Shown here piece by piece: positions 1 through 7,570 of a stretch of DNA of 22,628 nt. Position numbers and translations under genes: made by a program. The notes under the pieces were generated by a model. The model did not search any database and had not been told where the DNA came from. It saw nothing but the letters and a program-made list of their open reading frames with translations. The DNA lies in assembly GCA_902803305.1 (NCBI GenBank), contig CADCPL010000276.1:1-22628 (forward strand), in the 5' to 3' direction. Positions within the stretch are counted from its first letter, which is position 1. Each line of letters begins with the position of its first letter. The stretch is from an uncultured Lachnospiraceae bacterium. Its GTDB lineage: Bacteria > Bacillota > Clostridia > Lachnospirales > Lachnospiraceae.

Positions 1-746
1 AACCTGAATATATTATCAACGAACAACAGTACGTCTTTCTTTTCTTCGTCCCTGAAATACTCTGCCATAGTAAGTCCCGACAGAGCAACTCTCATTCTTA
101 CGCCCGACGGTTCGTTCATCTGTCCGAATACGAGAGCCGCTTTGTCTATGACTCCGCTGACCTTCATCTCATTCCACAGATCGTTACCTTCACGGCTTCT
201 CTCTCCGACTCCGGCAAATACCGAGTATCCGCCGTGCTCCATGGCGACATTATGTATCATCTCCTGGATCAGTACCGTCTTACCGACTCCGGCTCCTCCG
301 AACAGTCCGATCTTTCCGCCCTTTGCATAAGGCTCGATAAGGTCGATGACTTTAAGTCCCGTTTCAAGTATCTCGATCGCAGGCTTCTGCTCGGAAAATG
401 CGGGAGCCTTCCTGTGAATGCTCCATCTCGGTGAGGAATCCGGTATACTGCCCTCTCCGTCGATCGGATCCCCGAGAACATTGAACATGCGTCCGAGCGT
501 CATGTCACCTACGGGGACAGTTATCGGACTTCCGGTTGCAACAACATCCATTCCGCGATGCAGTCCCTCGCTCTGTCCCATCATAATGGTCCTTACCATA
601 TCTTTTCCGATATGCTGCTCCACTTCCATGAAGACTTTTTTGTCCCGATGGACCGTATATAATGCTTCTCTGATCTTCGGAAGATGCGATCTTTCAAACA
701 GAACATCAACTACCGGACCGGAGATCTGAACGATCTTTCCATTCAT
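1..746 (-). CDS. atpD: ATP synthase F1 beta subunit, 3' end cut by window edge
   Basis: This is the catalytic beta subunit of F1, which makes or hydrolyses ATP at the alpha-beta interfaces on the cytoplasmic face. Only about 248 N-terminal residues are present; the rest lies beyond position 1. The start MNGKIVQISGPVVDV is typical of beta. The Walker A motif GGAGVGKT is visible, and the visible part stops in the Walker B strand LLFVDNIFR. The ATG at 746 is chosen because AGGAG lies 9 bases upstream; the ATG at 742 is in another frame. It follows atpG after a 12-base gap and is the last atp gene visible. The epsilon gene (atpC) is expected downstream, outside the window. Identity is near certain. 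Confidence 0.97.
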   Translation of the reverse strand, partial: MNGKIVQISGPVVDVLFERSHLPKIREALYTVHRDKKVFMEVEQHIGKDMVRTIMMGQSEGLHRGMDVVATGSPITVPVGDMTLGRMFNVLGDPIDGEGSIPDSSPRWSIHRKAPAFSEQKPAIEILETGLKVIDLIEPYAKGGKIGLFGGAGVGKTVLIQEMIHNVAMEHGGYSVFAGVGERSREGNDLWNEMKVSGVIDKAALVFGQMNEPSGVRMRVALSGLTMAEYFRDEEKKDVLLFVDNIFR

Positions 747-758
747 TGATAAGTGCTC

Positions 759-1646
759 CTATCTGTTCTTCTTTTTCTTAAGTGCGCGGGCGCCCGATGA
801 TATTTCGGTTATCTCGCTTGTTATCTTACTCTGTCTTGCATGATTGTATTCGAGTCTGAGTTCTGCCATGAGCCTGGCTGCATTTTTATCCGCCTCGTCC
901 ATTGCATTCATCCTGGCACTCTGTTCGCAGCAGAAGCTGTCAACAAGAGCGCTGTACAGATACTCGGCCACGTAGCTCCTCACTATGTTCTTAAGTACCG
1001 TCTCGGCCGAAGGATAAAAATCAAACAGTGCCTCAGGCTCTTTATCATTTTCATCGGTGAAATCCTTACGGTGAAAAGGAAGCAGCCTGACTGTAGTTGC
1101 CTTTTGCGATACCTGGTTTTCCAGGTCTGTGTATATCAGGAATATCTTGGATATCTCTCCCGAATCATACATCGACAGGATATAATCGGCCATCTGACGC
1201 GTACGTCTCATGGTCGGATTATCAGCCGAGAATTTGAACCGTTCATCATAAGGTATGTGCCTGGCGTCGCAGTATTTACATCCGAAATCGCCGACCATAA
1301 AATACTTGCTCTCATGATCGGTCATCTGACTCTCAAATTCGGCTATCACCGCATGATTGTAAAAACCCGCAAGACCTTTGTCCGATGTTACGACAATATA
1401 TGCGTATGCTCCCGGCAGATCGTGTGAGCCGTCAGCCGGATACATATACGGACTGTTTATCTTCTTCGAGGATCTGAATATCCTCTTTATCTCATCGTTG
1501 AGGGCATCAAAATGCGGGCGTGTACGCTCAAGTTCCGCCTTGGCATGTCTCATCTTGCTTGATGAGATCATATACATGGCTTTCGTGATCTTTTCGGTAT
1601 CGGCCACGGATTTCATACGCGATCTGATCTCTCTTATATCAGCCAT
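759..1646 (-). CDS. atpG: ATP synthase F1 gamma subunit
   Basis: Gamma is the central shaft that couples c-ring rotation to catalysis. The protein has 295 residues, close to the usual 285-290. The conserved N-terminal helix (REIRSRMKSVADTEKITKAM, about residues 5-24) and C-terminal helix (about 246-288, with NAARLMAELRLEYNHARQSK and ITSEITEISSGA) are both intact. The central Rossmann-like part holds an unusual GCKYC cysteine pair and an FCC motif near residue 240, which I do not recognise as a family hallmark. The tail ends in KKKKNR. The start overlaps the 3' end of atpA by 8 bases, indicating translational coupling. Confidence 0.97.
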   Translation of the reverse strand: MADIREIRSRMKSVADTEKITKAMYMISSSKMRHAKAELERTRPHFDALNDEIKRIFRSSKKINSPYMYPADGSHDLPGAYAYIVVTSDKGLAGFYNHAVIAEFESQMTDHESKYFMVGDFGCKYCDARHIPYDERFKFSADNPTMRRTRQMADYILSMYDSGEISKIFLIYTDLENQVSQKATTVRLLPFHRKDFTDENDKEPEALFDFYPSAETVLKNIVRSYVAEYLYSALVDSFCCEQSARMNAMDEADKNAARLMAELRLEYNHARQSKITSEITEISSGARALKKKKNR

Positions 1647-3360
1647 AAGCGCTCATCACCGTTTCGTAGATCCTCTGTTTGTCCTCGTCGGAGATCGTTC
1701 CTTCGTTTTCTATACGGACTGCTATATCCTGACACTTGGATATGGCATCCGAAACTATTTCCTTCATCTTTACATCGGCGTCTTCCGGATCGATCTTCTC
1801 AAACCTGTCCATCGTCGCGATCACAAGTGTGAACACCTGCTCTGTCAGAGTCATGGGATTGTTCGGCTTCTGTTTGAGTACCTTCATCAAGCCTTCACCG
1901 TACCTGATCTGCCTCTTGGTAGCTTCATCCATATCTCCGGCAAACTGCGAGAACGTCTCCATTTCCCTGTACTGTGCAAGATCAAGCCTGAGCGTGCCTG
2001 CTGCCTTCTTCATGGCTTTGGTCTGTGCATCTCCTCCGACACGCGATACGGATAATCCGACGTTTATGGCAGGGCGTTGTCCGAGTCTGAACAGTCCACC
2101 CGCAAGGAATATCTGACCGTCCGTTATCGATATGACATTTGTGGGAATATACGCGGACACATCCTCTTCCTGCGTTTCTATTACCGGAAGAGCGGTAAGA
2201 GAACCTCCGCCTCTTTCATCCGAAAGATGTGCCGAGCGCTCAAGGAGTCTTGAATGAAGATAAAAAACATCACCCGGGTATGCTTCACGTCCCGGTGCAC
2301 GCTCGAGAAGAAGGCTTATCGATCTGTATGCGACCGCATGCTTGGACAGATCATCGTATACGATCAGGACATCTTTTCCTTTTTCCATGAAGTATTCTCC
2401 CATGGAGCATCCGGCATATGGCGCTATATACTGAAGCGGCGCCGGATCTGCGGCCGATGCGCATACAACGATCGTGTAGTCCATCGCGCCGTTCTTCGTA
2501 AGCGTATCAACAACTCTTGCAACAGTGCTCGACTTCTGTCCCACTGCGACATATATGCAGATCACGTCCTTTCCCTTCTGGTTAAGGATCGTGTCGGTTA
2601 TTATCGTACTCTTTCCTGTCTGACGGTCGCCGATTATGAGCTCACGCTGTCCGCGTCCTATCGGGAACATAGAATCTATTGCAAGTATTCCCGTTTCAAG
2701 GGGAACGTTTACCGGCTGTCTGTCTATAACGGCGGGGGCATCGTTTTCAACCGGCCTGTAAGCATCGGCAATGATATCTCCTCGTCCGTCTATCGGAACG
2801 CCCAGAGGATCAACCACTCTTCCGAGGAAGCTCTCACCGACCGGCACGCCGGCTACCCTTCCGGTCCTCTTTACGATGCTTCCCTCTGATACTTCCTCCT
2901 CCGAATCAAACAGGATACATGCGGTTTCATTTACGCGCAGGTCGAGCGCCATACCTCTTATCCCGCCTGAGAAAAGAAGGATCTCACCGTATTCCGTATC
3001 TTCAAGCCCGCTTACTATCGCTATCCCGTCACCGACTGATGTGACCGTCCCGATCTCATCGATCATGACCTCCGGCGTCCAATGTGTAAGCGTGTCCTTG
3101 ATGAGCGGGATTATATCCGTTTGTTCATGTTGAAGTGCAAGAAGAGCATCCTGAAGTTGTCTCAGTCTGCCCTGCTTATTCCAATCATATACATCTCCGC
3201 CGACAATAAGCCTAAAGCCCCCTTCTATCTCGGGACTCTTTTTCCATCCTATCGATATCGGCTCTTTATACCTGTCAAGAAGGAACTGCGACAGTCTTTC
3301 CAGATCCTTCTCGGAAGGTTTATCACTGCTGTATAATGCAGCGGTTCTGATCTCACCCAT
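1639..3360 (-). CDS. atpA: ATP synthase F1 alpha subunit with N-terminal delta-type domain
   Basis: This is the non-catalytic nucleotide-binding subunit of F1. At 573 residues it is about 70 longer than a usual alpha (about 500-505). From about residue 82 it is an ordinary alpha: EIGTVTSVGDGIA near 102-114, Walker A GDRQTGKST at 244-252, and SVSRVGGDAQ with the arginine finger. Residues 1-78 look like the C-terminal domain of the delta subunit, with EGGFRLIVGGDVYDW and GRLRQLQDAL near 46-73. In delta the matching pattern is a GG-x-x-x-x-VGD-x-x-D core followed by a GRLExL helix. No separate atpH lies between atpF and atpA. The start at 3360 has AAAGGG 8 bases upstream and overlaps the atpF stop (ATGGGTGA), so the extension belongs to the gene. 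Alpha identity is certain; the delta reading is strong but by eye. Confidence 0.96.
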   Translation of the reverse strand: MGEIRTAALYSSDKPSEKDLERLSQFLLDRYKEPISIGWKKSPEIEGGFRLIVGGDVYDWNKQGRLRQLQDALLALQHEQTDIIPLIKDTLTHWTPEVMIDEIGTVTSVGDGIAIVSGLEDTEYGEILLFSGGIRGMALDLRVNETACILFDSEEEVSEGSIVKRTGRVAGVPVGESFLGRVVDPLGVPIDGRGDIIADAYRPVENDAPAVIDRQPVNVPLETGILAIDSMFPIGRGQRELIIGDRQTGKSTIITDTILNQKGKDVICIYVAVGQKSSTVARVVDTLTKNGAMDYTIVVCASAADPAPLQYIAPYAGCSMGEYFMEKGKDVLIVYDDLSKHAVAYRSISLLLERAPGREAYPGDVFYLHSRLLERSAHLSDERGGGSLTALPVIETQEEDVSAYIPTNVISITDGQIFLAGGLFRLGQRPAINVGLSVSRVGGDAQTKAMKKAAGTLRLDLAQYREMETFSQFAGDMDEATKRQIRYGEGLMKVLKQKPNNPMTLTEQVFTLVIATMDRFEKIDPEDADVKMKEIVSDAISKCQDIAVRIENEGTISDEDKQRIYETVMSAYG

Positions 3361-3862
3361 TGTTCTGACCCTTTTTAGCTATGTCTCCTTTGCCGACGCT
3401 CTCAAAGAACGAGTCAAAATCATCCTCCAGAGTGCCACTATCCATGACGATCTTCTCTGCCGCCTTGGACACATATTCGGCGATCTCCGTCTGCGCCCTG
3501 GCGATAAGACGGTCATGCTCGGCCACTGCCTTATCCCTTGCTTCATCGATTATCTTCGAAGCCTTCTCATGGGCATCGGAAATGATCTTTTCCCTGTCGG
3601 ACTCGGCTGCGGCGCTGATGCTCGCGCGCGTCCTGGCATTCTCCGCTTCGGCTGCGGAAACCTTTTCCTCATATTCTGCCTTCAGTTTTTCGGCATCAGA
3701 AAGCGCATCCTTTGTACGCTTATCTCTCTCTTTGTATTCTTCCGCACGTTTATCCATAAAATCATGGACCGGCTTATACAGAAGCAGATACAGTATGGAG
3801 AGCAGAAGGACCAGATTGAAAAGATGCAGCAGTATCTGCTGTATATCAATATTTAACGGCAT
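3353..3862 (-). CDS. atpF: ATP synthase Fo b subunit
   Basis: Subunit b forms the peripheral stalk dimer that holds F1 against Fo. Its 169 residues are a normal length. There is one membrane segment (about residues 8-29, rich in leucine), then a long charged alanine/glutamate/lysine-rich coiled coil (about 35-145). It ends with AAEKIV and a short acidic stretch, which is where b normally meets delta. No delta N-terminal domain is attached, unlike the b-delta fusions of mycobacteria. The start at 3862 follows AAGGAG. It overlaps atpA by 8 bases, leaving no room for atpH. In this operon its partner is presumably the delta-like extension of alpha. Confidence 0.95.
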   Translation of the reverse strand: MPLNIDIQQILLHLFNLVLLLSILYLLLYKPVHDFMDKRAEEYKERDKRTKDALSDAEKLKAEYEEKVSAAEAENARTRASISAAAESDREKIISDAHEKASKIIDEARDKAVAEHDRLIARAQTEIAEYVSKAAEKIVMDSGTLEDDFDSFFESVGKGDIAKKGQNNG

Positions 3863-3885
3863 AACCTTGCTCCTTTATCAATATC

Positions 3886-4242
3886 CTAGAGTACGAAGAT
3901 TATCAGGATAGCCACGATCAAAGCATAGATGATGGCTGTTTCCACAAAGACAAGTCCGAGCATCATCGTGGTCCTGATCTTTCCTTCGGCTTCGGGCTGT
4001 CTTGCGATACCTTCAATGGCTTTCCAGATGACAAGACCCATGGCGATCGCGCCTGCTGCCGCAACAACCGCAACAACTATCGCAGCCGAATTGCCTTTTG
4101 TGTGGATGACCGATGCCTCATCGGATAAGACTTCCACCATCTCTTCCGCTTCCTGCGCAGCAAACACGCTCTTCGGTGCGAAAAGTGCTCCGAGAGTAAG
4201 AGCTAGCATAAGTACTGCCGTAAGTCTGACTAAGTTTTTCAT
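3886..4242 (-). CDS. atpE: ATP synthase Fo c subunit with signal-peptide-like extension
   Basis: Subunit c forms the ion-carrying ring of Fo. The protein has 118 residues, against about 75-90 in most bacteria. Residues 1-29 look like a signal peptide: KNLVR, a hydrophobic core, then SVFAA with likely cleavage after Ala28 or Ala29. An acidic segment follows (about 30-50). The hairpin core runs from about 53 to 118, with the polar loop ARQPEA at 80-85 and the ion-binding Glu101 in FVETAIIY. Thr102 and Tyr106 match positions used by Na+-binding rings. However, the residue at the place of the Ilyobacter ring's Gln32 appears to be Met68, so ion choice is uncertain and protons are plausible. The start has a strong TAAGGAGG site, fitting high expression. 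Confidence 0.93.
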   Translation of the reverse strand: MKNLVRLTAVLMLALTLGALFAPKSVFAAQEAEEMVEVLSDEASVIHTKGNSAAIVVAVVAAAGAIAMGLVIWKAIEGIARQPEAEGKIRTTMMLGLVFVETAIIYALIVAILIIFVL

Positions 4243-4287
4243 ATGATTGGTTCCTCCTTAGTTATATATCGGACGCTCGCCAATTGG

Positions 4288-4303
4288 ATCGCCTTACGGC
4301 GAT
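4288..4303 (-). other. Intercistronic hairpin between atpB and atpE
   Basis: ATCGCC and GGCGAT form a perfect 6-bp stem around a 4-base loop in the 77-base gap between atpB and atpE. There is no T-run after it, so it is not a typical terminator. Its place just ahead of the c-subunit ribosome binding site suggests a role in mRNA processing or in setting the high c:a ratio. That role is inference. Confidence 0.45.
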
Positions 4304-4319
4304 AGAGGCTCGCGGTGTA

Positions 4320-5147
4320 TCAAGGAATCTTCCCATCTTCGATGGGCCCCTCCTTCATACATACTTCCCCATAGAATAATGCCGTCAGCATCGTCAGGAC
4401 ATACGCCTGGATGAGTGCATGCAGCATAGTGAACATCACTGCGACAAATACCGGTATGATAAAGCTCGTGGTGATGTAATAATACACAAGTTCCGTAACA
4501 AGTGCTCCCGAGAGCAGCGCACCGAACAATCTGAAGCTCATTGAGATCGGGAGTGAAAAATCCTTGAGCGTATGCAGAACACCCTTGAACCTGTTTCCTG
4601 CGACACCTCCCGAGAGTATCACGAGATATGAGAACACGCCCATTGAGATCGCTCCGTTAATGTCCGCCAGCGGAGCGGGAAGTGCAATGGATCCTCCGTT
4701 TGTCGTAGGTACCATTACCCCGAGCAGTTCAAACAATGTCCCGATAAATATATAGGCGCCCGCAGTGAACACATATACTCCGAGGAATTTATTTCTCTGC
4801 GGGCTGTTTGACTTGGCAAGATCGTCAAAAATACCCACGGCCTGCTCCAGGAGAAGCTGGAATTTTCCGGGGGTATCCGTAAATTTCGGTATTACAAATA
4901 ATCTTACTGTGAGTGAGAAAACCAGGATGATCGCAGTGACAGTATACGCGCTTACGACCGCGGGATTAACGGACCCGACGATCGGAAAGCTCACTTTGGC
5001 AGTCTCATGAAGTACTGCGTCCTTCATGACGATATTGATCGGCTCCTCTTCTTTTGCAGGATCACCCGTAAGAAAAATCCCCACAAGAAGAACAGCCAGT
5101 ATGCACGAACAGATTACGATAAAACGTGTTCTTTTCTTTTTATCCAT
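4320..5147 (-). CDS. atpB: ATP synthase Fo a subunit
   Basis: Subunit a is the stator channel protein facing the c ring. It has 275 residues with a lysine-rich N-terminus, a first membrane segment (about 8-27), a periplasmic stretch, then four to five further segments. The essential arginine is Arg206 in SFRLFGALLSG; the residue after the glycine, usually Asn, is Ala here. The last helix carries IQAYVLTMLTALFYGEV, matching the conserved QAF/Y pattern. The start lies 8 bases after the purB stop with only a weak GAAGA site, so translation is probably coupled to purB. No atpI gene precedes it. Confidence 0.95.
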   Translation of the reverse strand: MDKKKRTRFIVICSCILAVLLVGIFLTGDPAKEEEPINIVMKDAVLHETAKVSFPIVGSVNPAVVSAYTVTAIILVFSLTVRLFVIPKFTDTPGKFQLLLEQAVGIFDDLAKSNSPQRNKFLGVYVFTAGAYIFIGTLFELLGVMVPTTNGGSIALPAPLADINGAISMGVFSYLVILSGGVAGNRFKGVLHTLKDFSLPISMSFRLFGALLSGALVTELVYYYITTSFIIPVFVAVMFTMLHALIQAYVLTMLTALFYGEVCMKEGPIEDGKIP

Positions 5148-5155
5148 CGATTTCT

Positions 5156-6607
5156 TCAGACCAGTATCTGTGCCTCAACGCCCAGAAGATCTTTATTCTT
5201 CTCGATCATGGGCTTAACGTAGTTCTCGAGGTATATGTCTACCTGGTCCGCGCTCCTTCCGGTATAGTCCGCGGGATTCATATATCCGTTCAGTTCATCG
5301 ATCGTTAAGTTAAAATCATCCGATGCCGCTATGAGTTCTAGCAGATCGTTATCACGGCCGTCCTGTTTTACATGCTTTCCGGCTTCCATCGACAGGCGTC
5401 TTATCGCCTCATGCAGCTCCTGTCTGTTGCCGCCGGCCTTTACGGCATCCATCATGATGTTCTCCGTAGCCATGAACGGAAGCTCACTTCGGATATGCTT
5501 ATCTATGACTTTGGAGTTAACGACAAGACCGTTCGTGACATTAATGCACAGATCGAGCACGCCATCGAGTGCCAGGAACCCTTCGGCAACTGACAGCCTC
5601 TTGTTGGCCGAATCGTCCAGCGTTCTTTCAAACCACTGCACCGCCGATGTGATCGCGGGATTAAGTGCATCAACCATAACGTATCTTGAAAGCGATGCGA
5701 TCCTCTCGGATCTCATCGGATTACGCTTATATGCCATCGCGGATGAACCGATCTGGTCTTTTTCGAACGGCTCTTCCACTTCCTTGAGGTGCTGCAGCAG
5801 CCTTATGTCATTTGACATCTTGTGCGCACTTGCGGCAATACCTGCAAGGACATTTACAACTCTCGTGTCGACTTTTCTTGAATACGTCTGACCGCTGACC
5901 GGATAACAGTTTTCAAATCCCATCTTGGATGCGATCATGTCATCAAGTCTGTCAAGCTTGTCTCGGTCACCTCCGAACAGTTCGACAAATGATGCCTGTG
6001 TACCGGTAGTTCCCTTACAACCGAGCAGCTTAAGGGAGCCCATTACGTACTCAAGATCCTCGAGATCTATCATGAACTCATTTATCCAAAGCGTCGCCCT
6101 CTTACCGACCGTCGTCGGCTGAGCGGGCTGGAAATGCGTAAATGCAAGCGTAGGTTCGCTCTTGTATTTATCAGCAAACCCTGCAAGAACGCTTATGACG
6201 TTCACCAGTTTTTTCTTAACAAGCGCAAGCGCTTCCCTCATTATGATGATATCGGTATTGTCTCCGACATAACAGCTTGTGGCTCCGAGATGGATGATGC
6301 CTGCTGCCTTGGGGCACTGCTGCCCGTACGCATAGACATGGCTCATAACGTCATGTCTTACCTGCTTCTCGCGCTCTTTTGCAACATCATAGTTGATGTC
6401 GTAAATATGCGCCTTCATCTCTTCTATCATCTCGTCGGTTATGACCGGCTTGCCGTCCGACTCAAGCCCGAGTTCTTTCTCGGTCTCGGCCAGTGCGATC
6501 CACAGCTTTCTCCAAGTCGAAAACTTCATATCCTGCGAGAAGATATGCTGCATCTCTTTTGATGAATACCGCTCTGATAACGGACTTATATATCTGTCTG
6601 TGCTCAT
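5156..6607 (-). CDS. purB: Adenylosuccinate lyase
   Basis: This enzyme cleaves SAICAR to AICAR plus fumarate and adenylosuccinate to AMP plus fumarate, two steps of purine synthesis in the cytosol. It has about 483 residues, the long form common in Clostridia. The fumarase/lyase signature GSSAMAYKRNPMRSE is clear, as are LGATSCYVGDNTD near residue 110 and FTHFQPAQPTT. Three in-frame ATGs (6613, 6610, 6607) follow AAGAGG directly. The third, giving MSTDRYISPLSERY, has the best spacing of 6 bases and is chosen. It lies 16 bases after purC and 8 bases before atpB, so it probably links the purine and ATP synthase genes on one mRNA. Confidence 0.97.
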   Translation of the reverse strand: MSTDRYISPLSERYSSKEMQHIFSQDMKFSTWRKLWIALAETEKELGLESDGKPVITDEMIEEMKAHIYDINYDVAKEREKQVRHDVMSHVYAYGQQCPKAAGIIHLGATSCYVGDNTDIIIMREALALVKKKLVNVISVLAGFADKYKSEPTLAFTHFQPAQPTTVGKRATLWINEFMIDLEDLEYVMGSLKLLGCKGTTGTQASFVELFGGDRDKLDRLDDMIASKMGFENCYPVSGQTYSRKVDTRVVNVLAGIAASAHKMSNDIRLLQHLKEVEEPFEKDQIGSSAMAYKRNPMRSERIASLSRYVMVDALNPAITSAVQWFERTLDDSANKRLSVAEGFLALDGVLDLCINVTNGLVVNSKVIDKHIRSELPFMATENIMMDAVKAGGNRQELHEAIRRLSMEAGKHVKQDGRDNDLLELIAASDDFNLTIDELNGYMNPADYTGRSADQVDIYLENYVKPMIEKNKDLLGVEAQILV

Positions 6608-6623
6608 CATCATCCTCTTATAT

Positions 6624-7493
6624 TTACAGATCGTGACCTGTCAGCAGTTTATAACACCGTAAGTATTTCTCTATCGTTCCTGCCGTAACGTCATCAGGCA
6701 GCTTCCACGTGTGCCCCGGATTGTTCTTCAGCCAGTCTCTTGCAAACTGCTTGTCAAATGACAGCTGGCTCCTTCCTTTTTCATACCCTGCCTTGTCCCA
6801 GAATCTGGATGAATCCGGAGTGAGCACCTCGTCTCCGAGGACGATATCGCCTTTTTCGTCAAGTCCGAACTCAAACTTCGTATCCGCTATGATGATACCG
6901 TGCTCGCTCGCATAATCTGCGCATTTGTTGTATATGGCAAGAGAATACTCTTTTATCTTGGAAGCGTACTGCTCTCCCTTTCCGGGAAATCTCTTCTCAA
7001 GATATTCTATGCACTCTTCATAAGATACATTCTCGTCATGCTCACCTATCTCGGCCTTTGTAGACGGTGTAAAGATGGCCTCGGGGAACTTCTCGGACTC
7101 TACCAGGCCTTCTGCAACTGCTGTCTTGCAGACGGTCCCGCTCTTTTGATATTCTGCCCATGCGGTACCCGTGATATAACCTCTTACGATGCACTCGACC
7201 GGTATCATCGTAAGTTTGCGTACGAGCATACTTCTTCCTTCAAAGTCTTTGTTTCGGAAAAATTCCGGCATATCCTTCGTATCGGTGGATATCATGTGAT
7301 TAGGCACAATGTCCTTTGTCTGATCGAACCAGAACTTTGACATCTGAGTCAGGACCTTACCCTTATCCGTGATGACATTGTCAAGTATCACATCAAAGCA
7401 GCTGATCCTGTCAGTCGCAACTATGACAAGGTTTTCTCCCACATCATAGATCTCTCTGACTTTTCCGGATTTAACGGGTGTGTATTCCTGCAT
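6624..7493 (-). CDS. purC: SAICAR synthetase (phosphoribosylaminoimidazole-succinocarboxamide synthase)
   Basis: PurC joins CAIR and aspartate using ATP to give SAICAR, the substrate of PurB encoded next. It has about 289 residues. Visible family features are SGKVREIYDVG with the nucleotide-binding loop near residues 8-18, DRISCFDVIL, and the catalytic-core stretches PVECIVRGYITGTAWAEY and EFGLDEKGDIVLGDEVLTPDSSR. An upstream in-frame ATG at 7511 exists but has no ribosome binding site. The ATG at 7493 has AAGGGA 9 bases before it and gives the usual MQEYTPVKSGK start. It is followed 16 bases later by purB. Confidence 0.97.
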   Translation of the reverse strand: MQEYTPVKSGKVREIYDVGENLVIVATDRISCFDVILDNVITDKGKVLTQMSKFWFDQTKDIVPNHMISTDTKDMPEFFRNKDFEGRSMLVRKLTMIPVECIVRGYITGTAWAEYQKSGTVCKTAVAEGLVESEKFPEAIFTPSTKAEIGEHDENVSYEECIEYLEKRFPGKGEQYASKIKEYSLAIYNKCADYASEHGIIIADTKFEFGLDEKGDIVLGDEVLTPDSSRFWDKAGYEKGRSQLSFDKQFARDWLKNNPGHTWKLPDDVTAGTIEKYLRCYKLLTGHDL

Positions 7494-7529
7494 TTTCGTC
7501 GTTCCCTTCATAGATGATTCAACTTCAGT

Positions 7530-7558
7530 ATTTTACTCCTAAACAGCGCATTTTGCAA
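7530..7558 (-). promoter_or_regulatory. Candidate promoter for purC-purB-atp
   Basis: On the minus strand TTGCAA and TAAAAT are separated by 17 bases, just after the nagB stop and about 35 bases before the purC start. The -10 matches 5 of 6 consensus bases and the -35 matches 4 of 6. I see no terminator between nagB and purC, so readthrough from the amino-sugar genes is also possible. Confidence 0.4.
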
Positions 7559-7570
7559 GGAATCCGCCTG

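Noticed and set aside
840..1427. Long open frame on the plus strand inside atpG (and similar ones inside atpA, purB and glmM)
   Set aside because: They run antisense to clearly conserved proteins, have no ribosome binding sites and no recognisable protein character.
4271..4318. Longer hairpin from the two GCGAGC copies around the atpB-atpE stem
   Set aside because: The copies are direct repeats, not complementary, so they cannot extend the stem.
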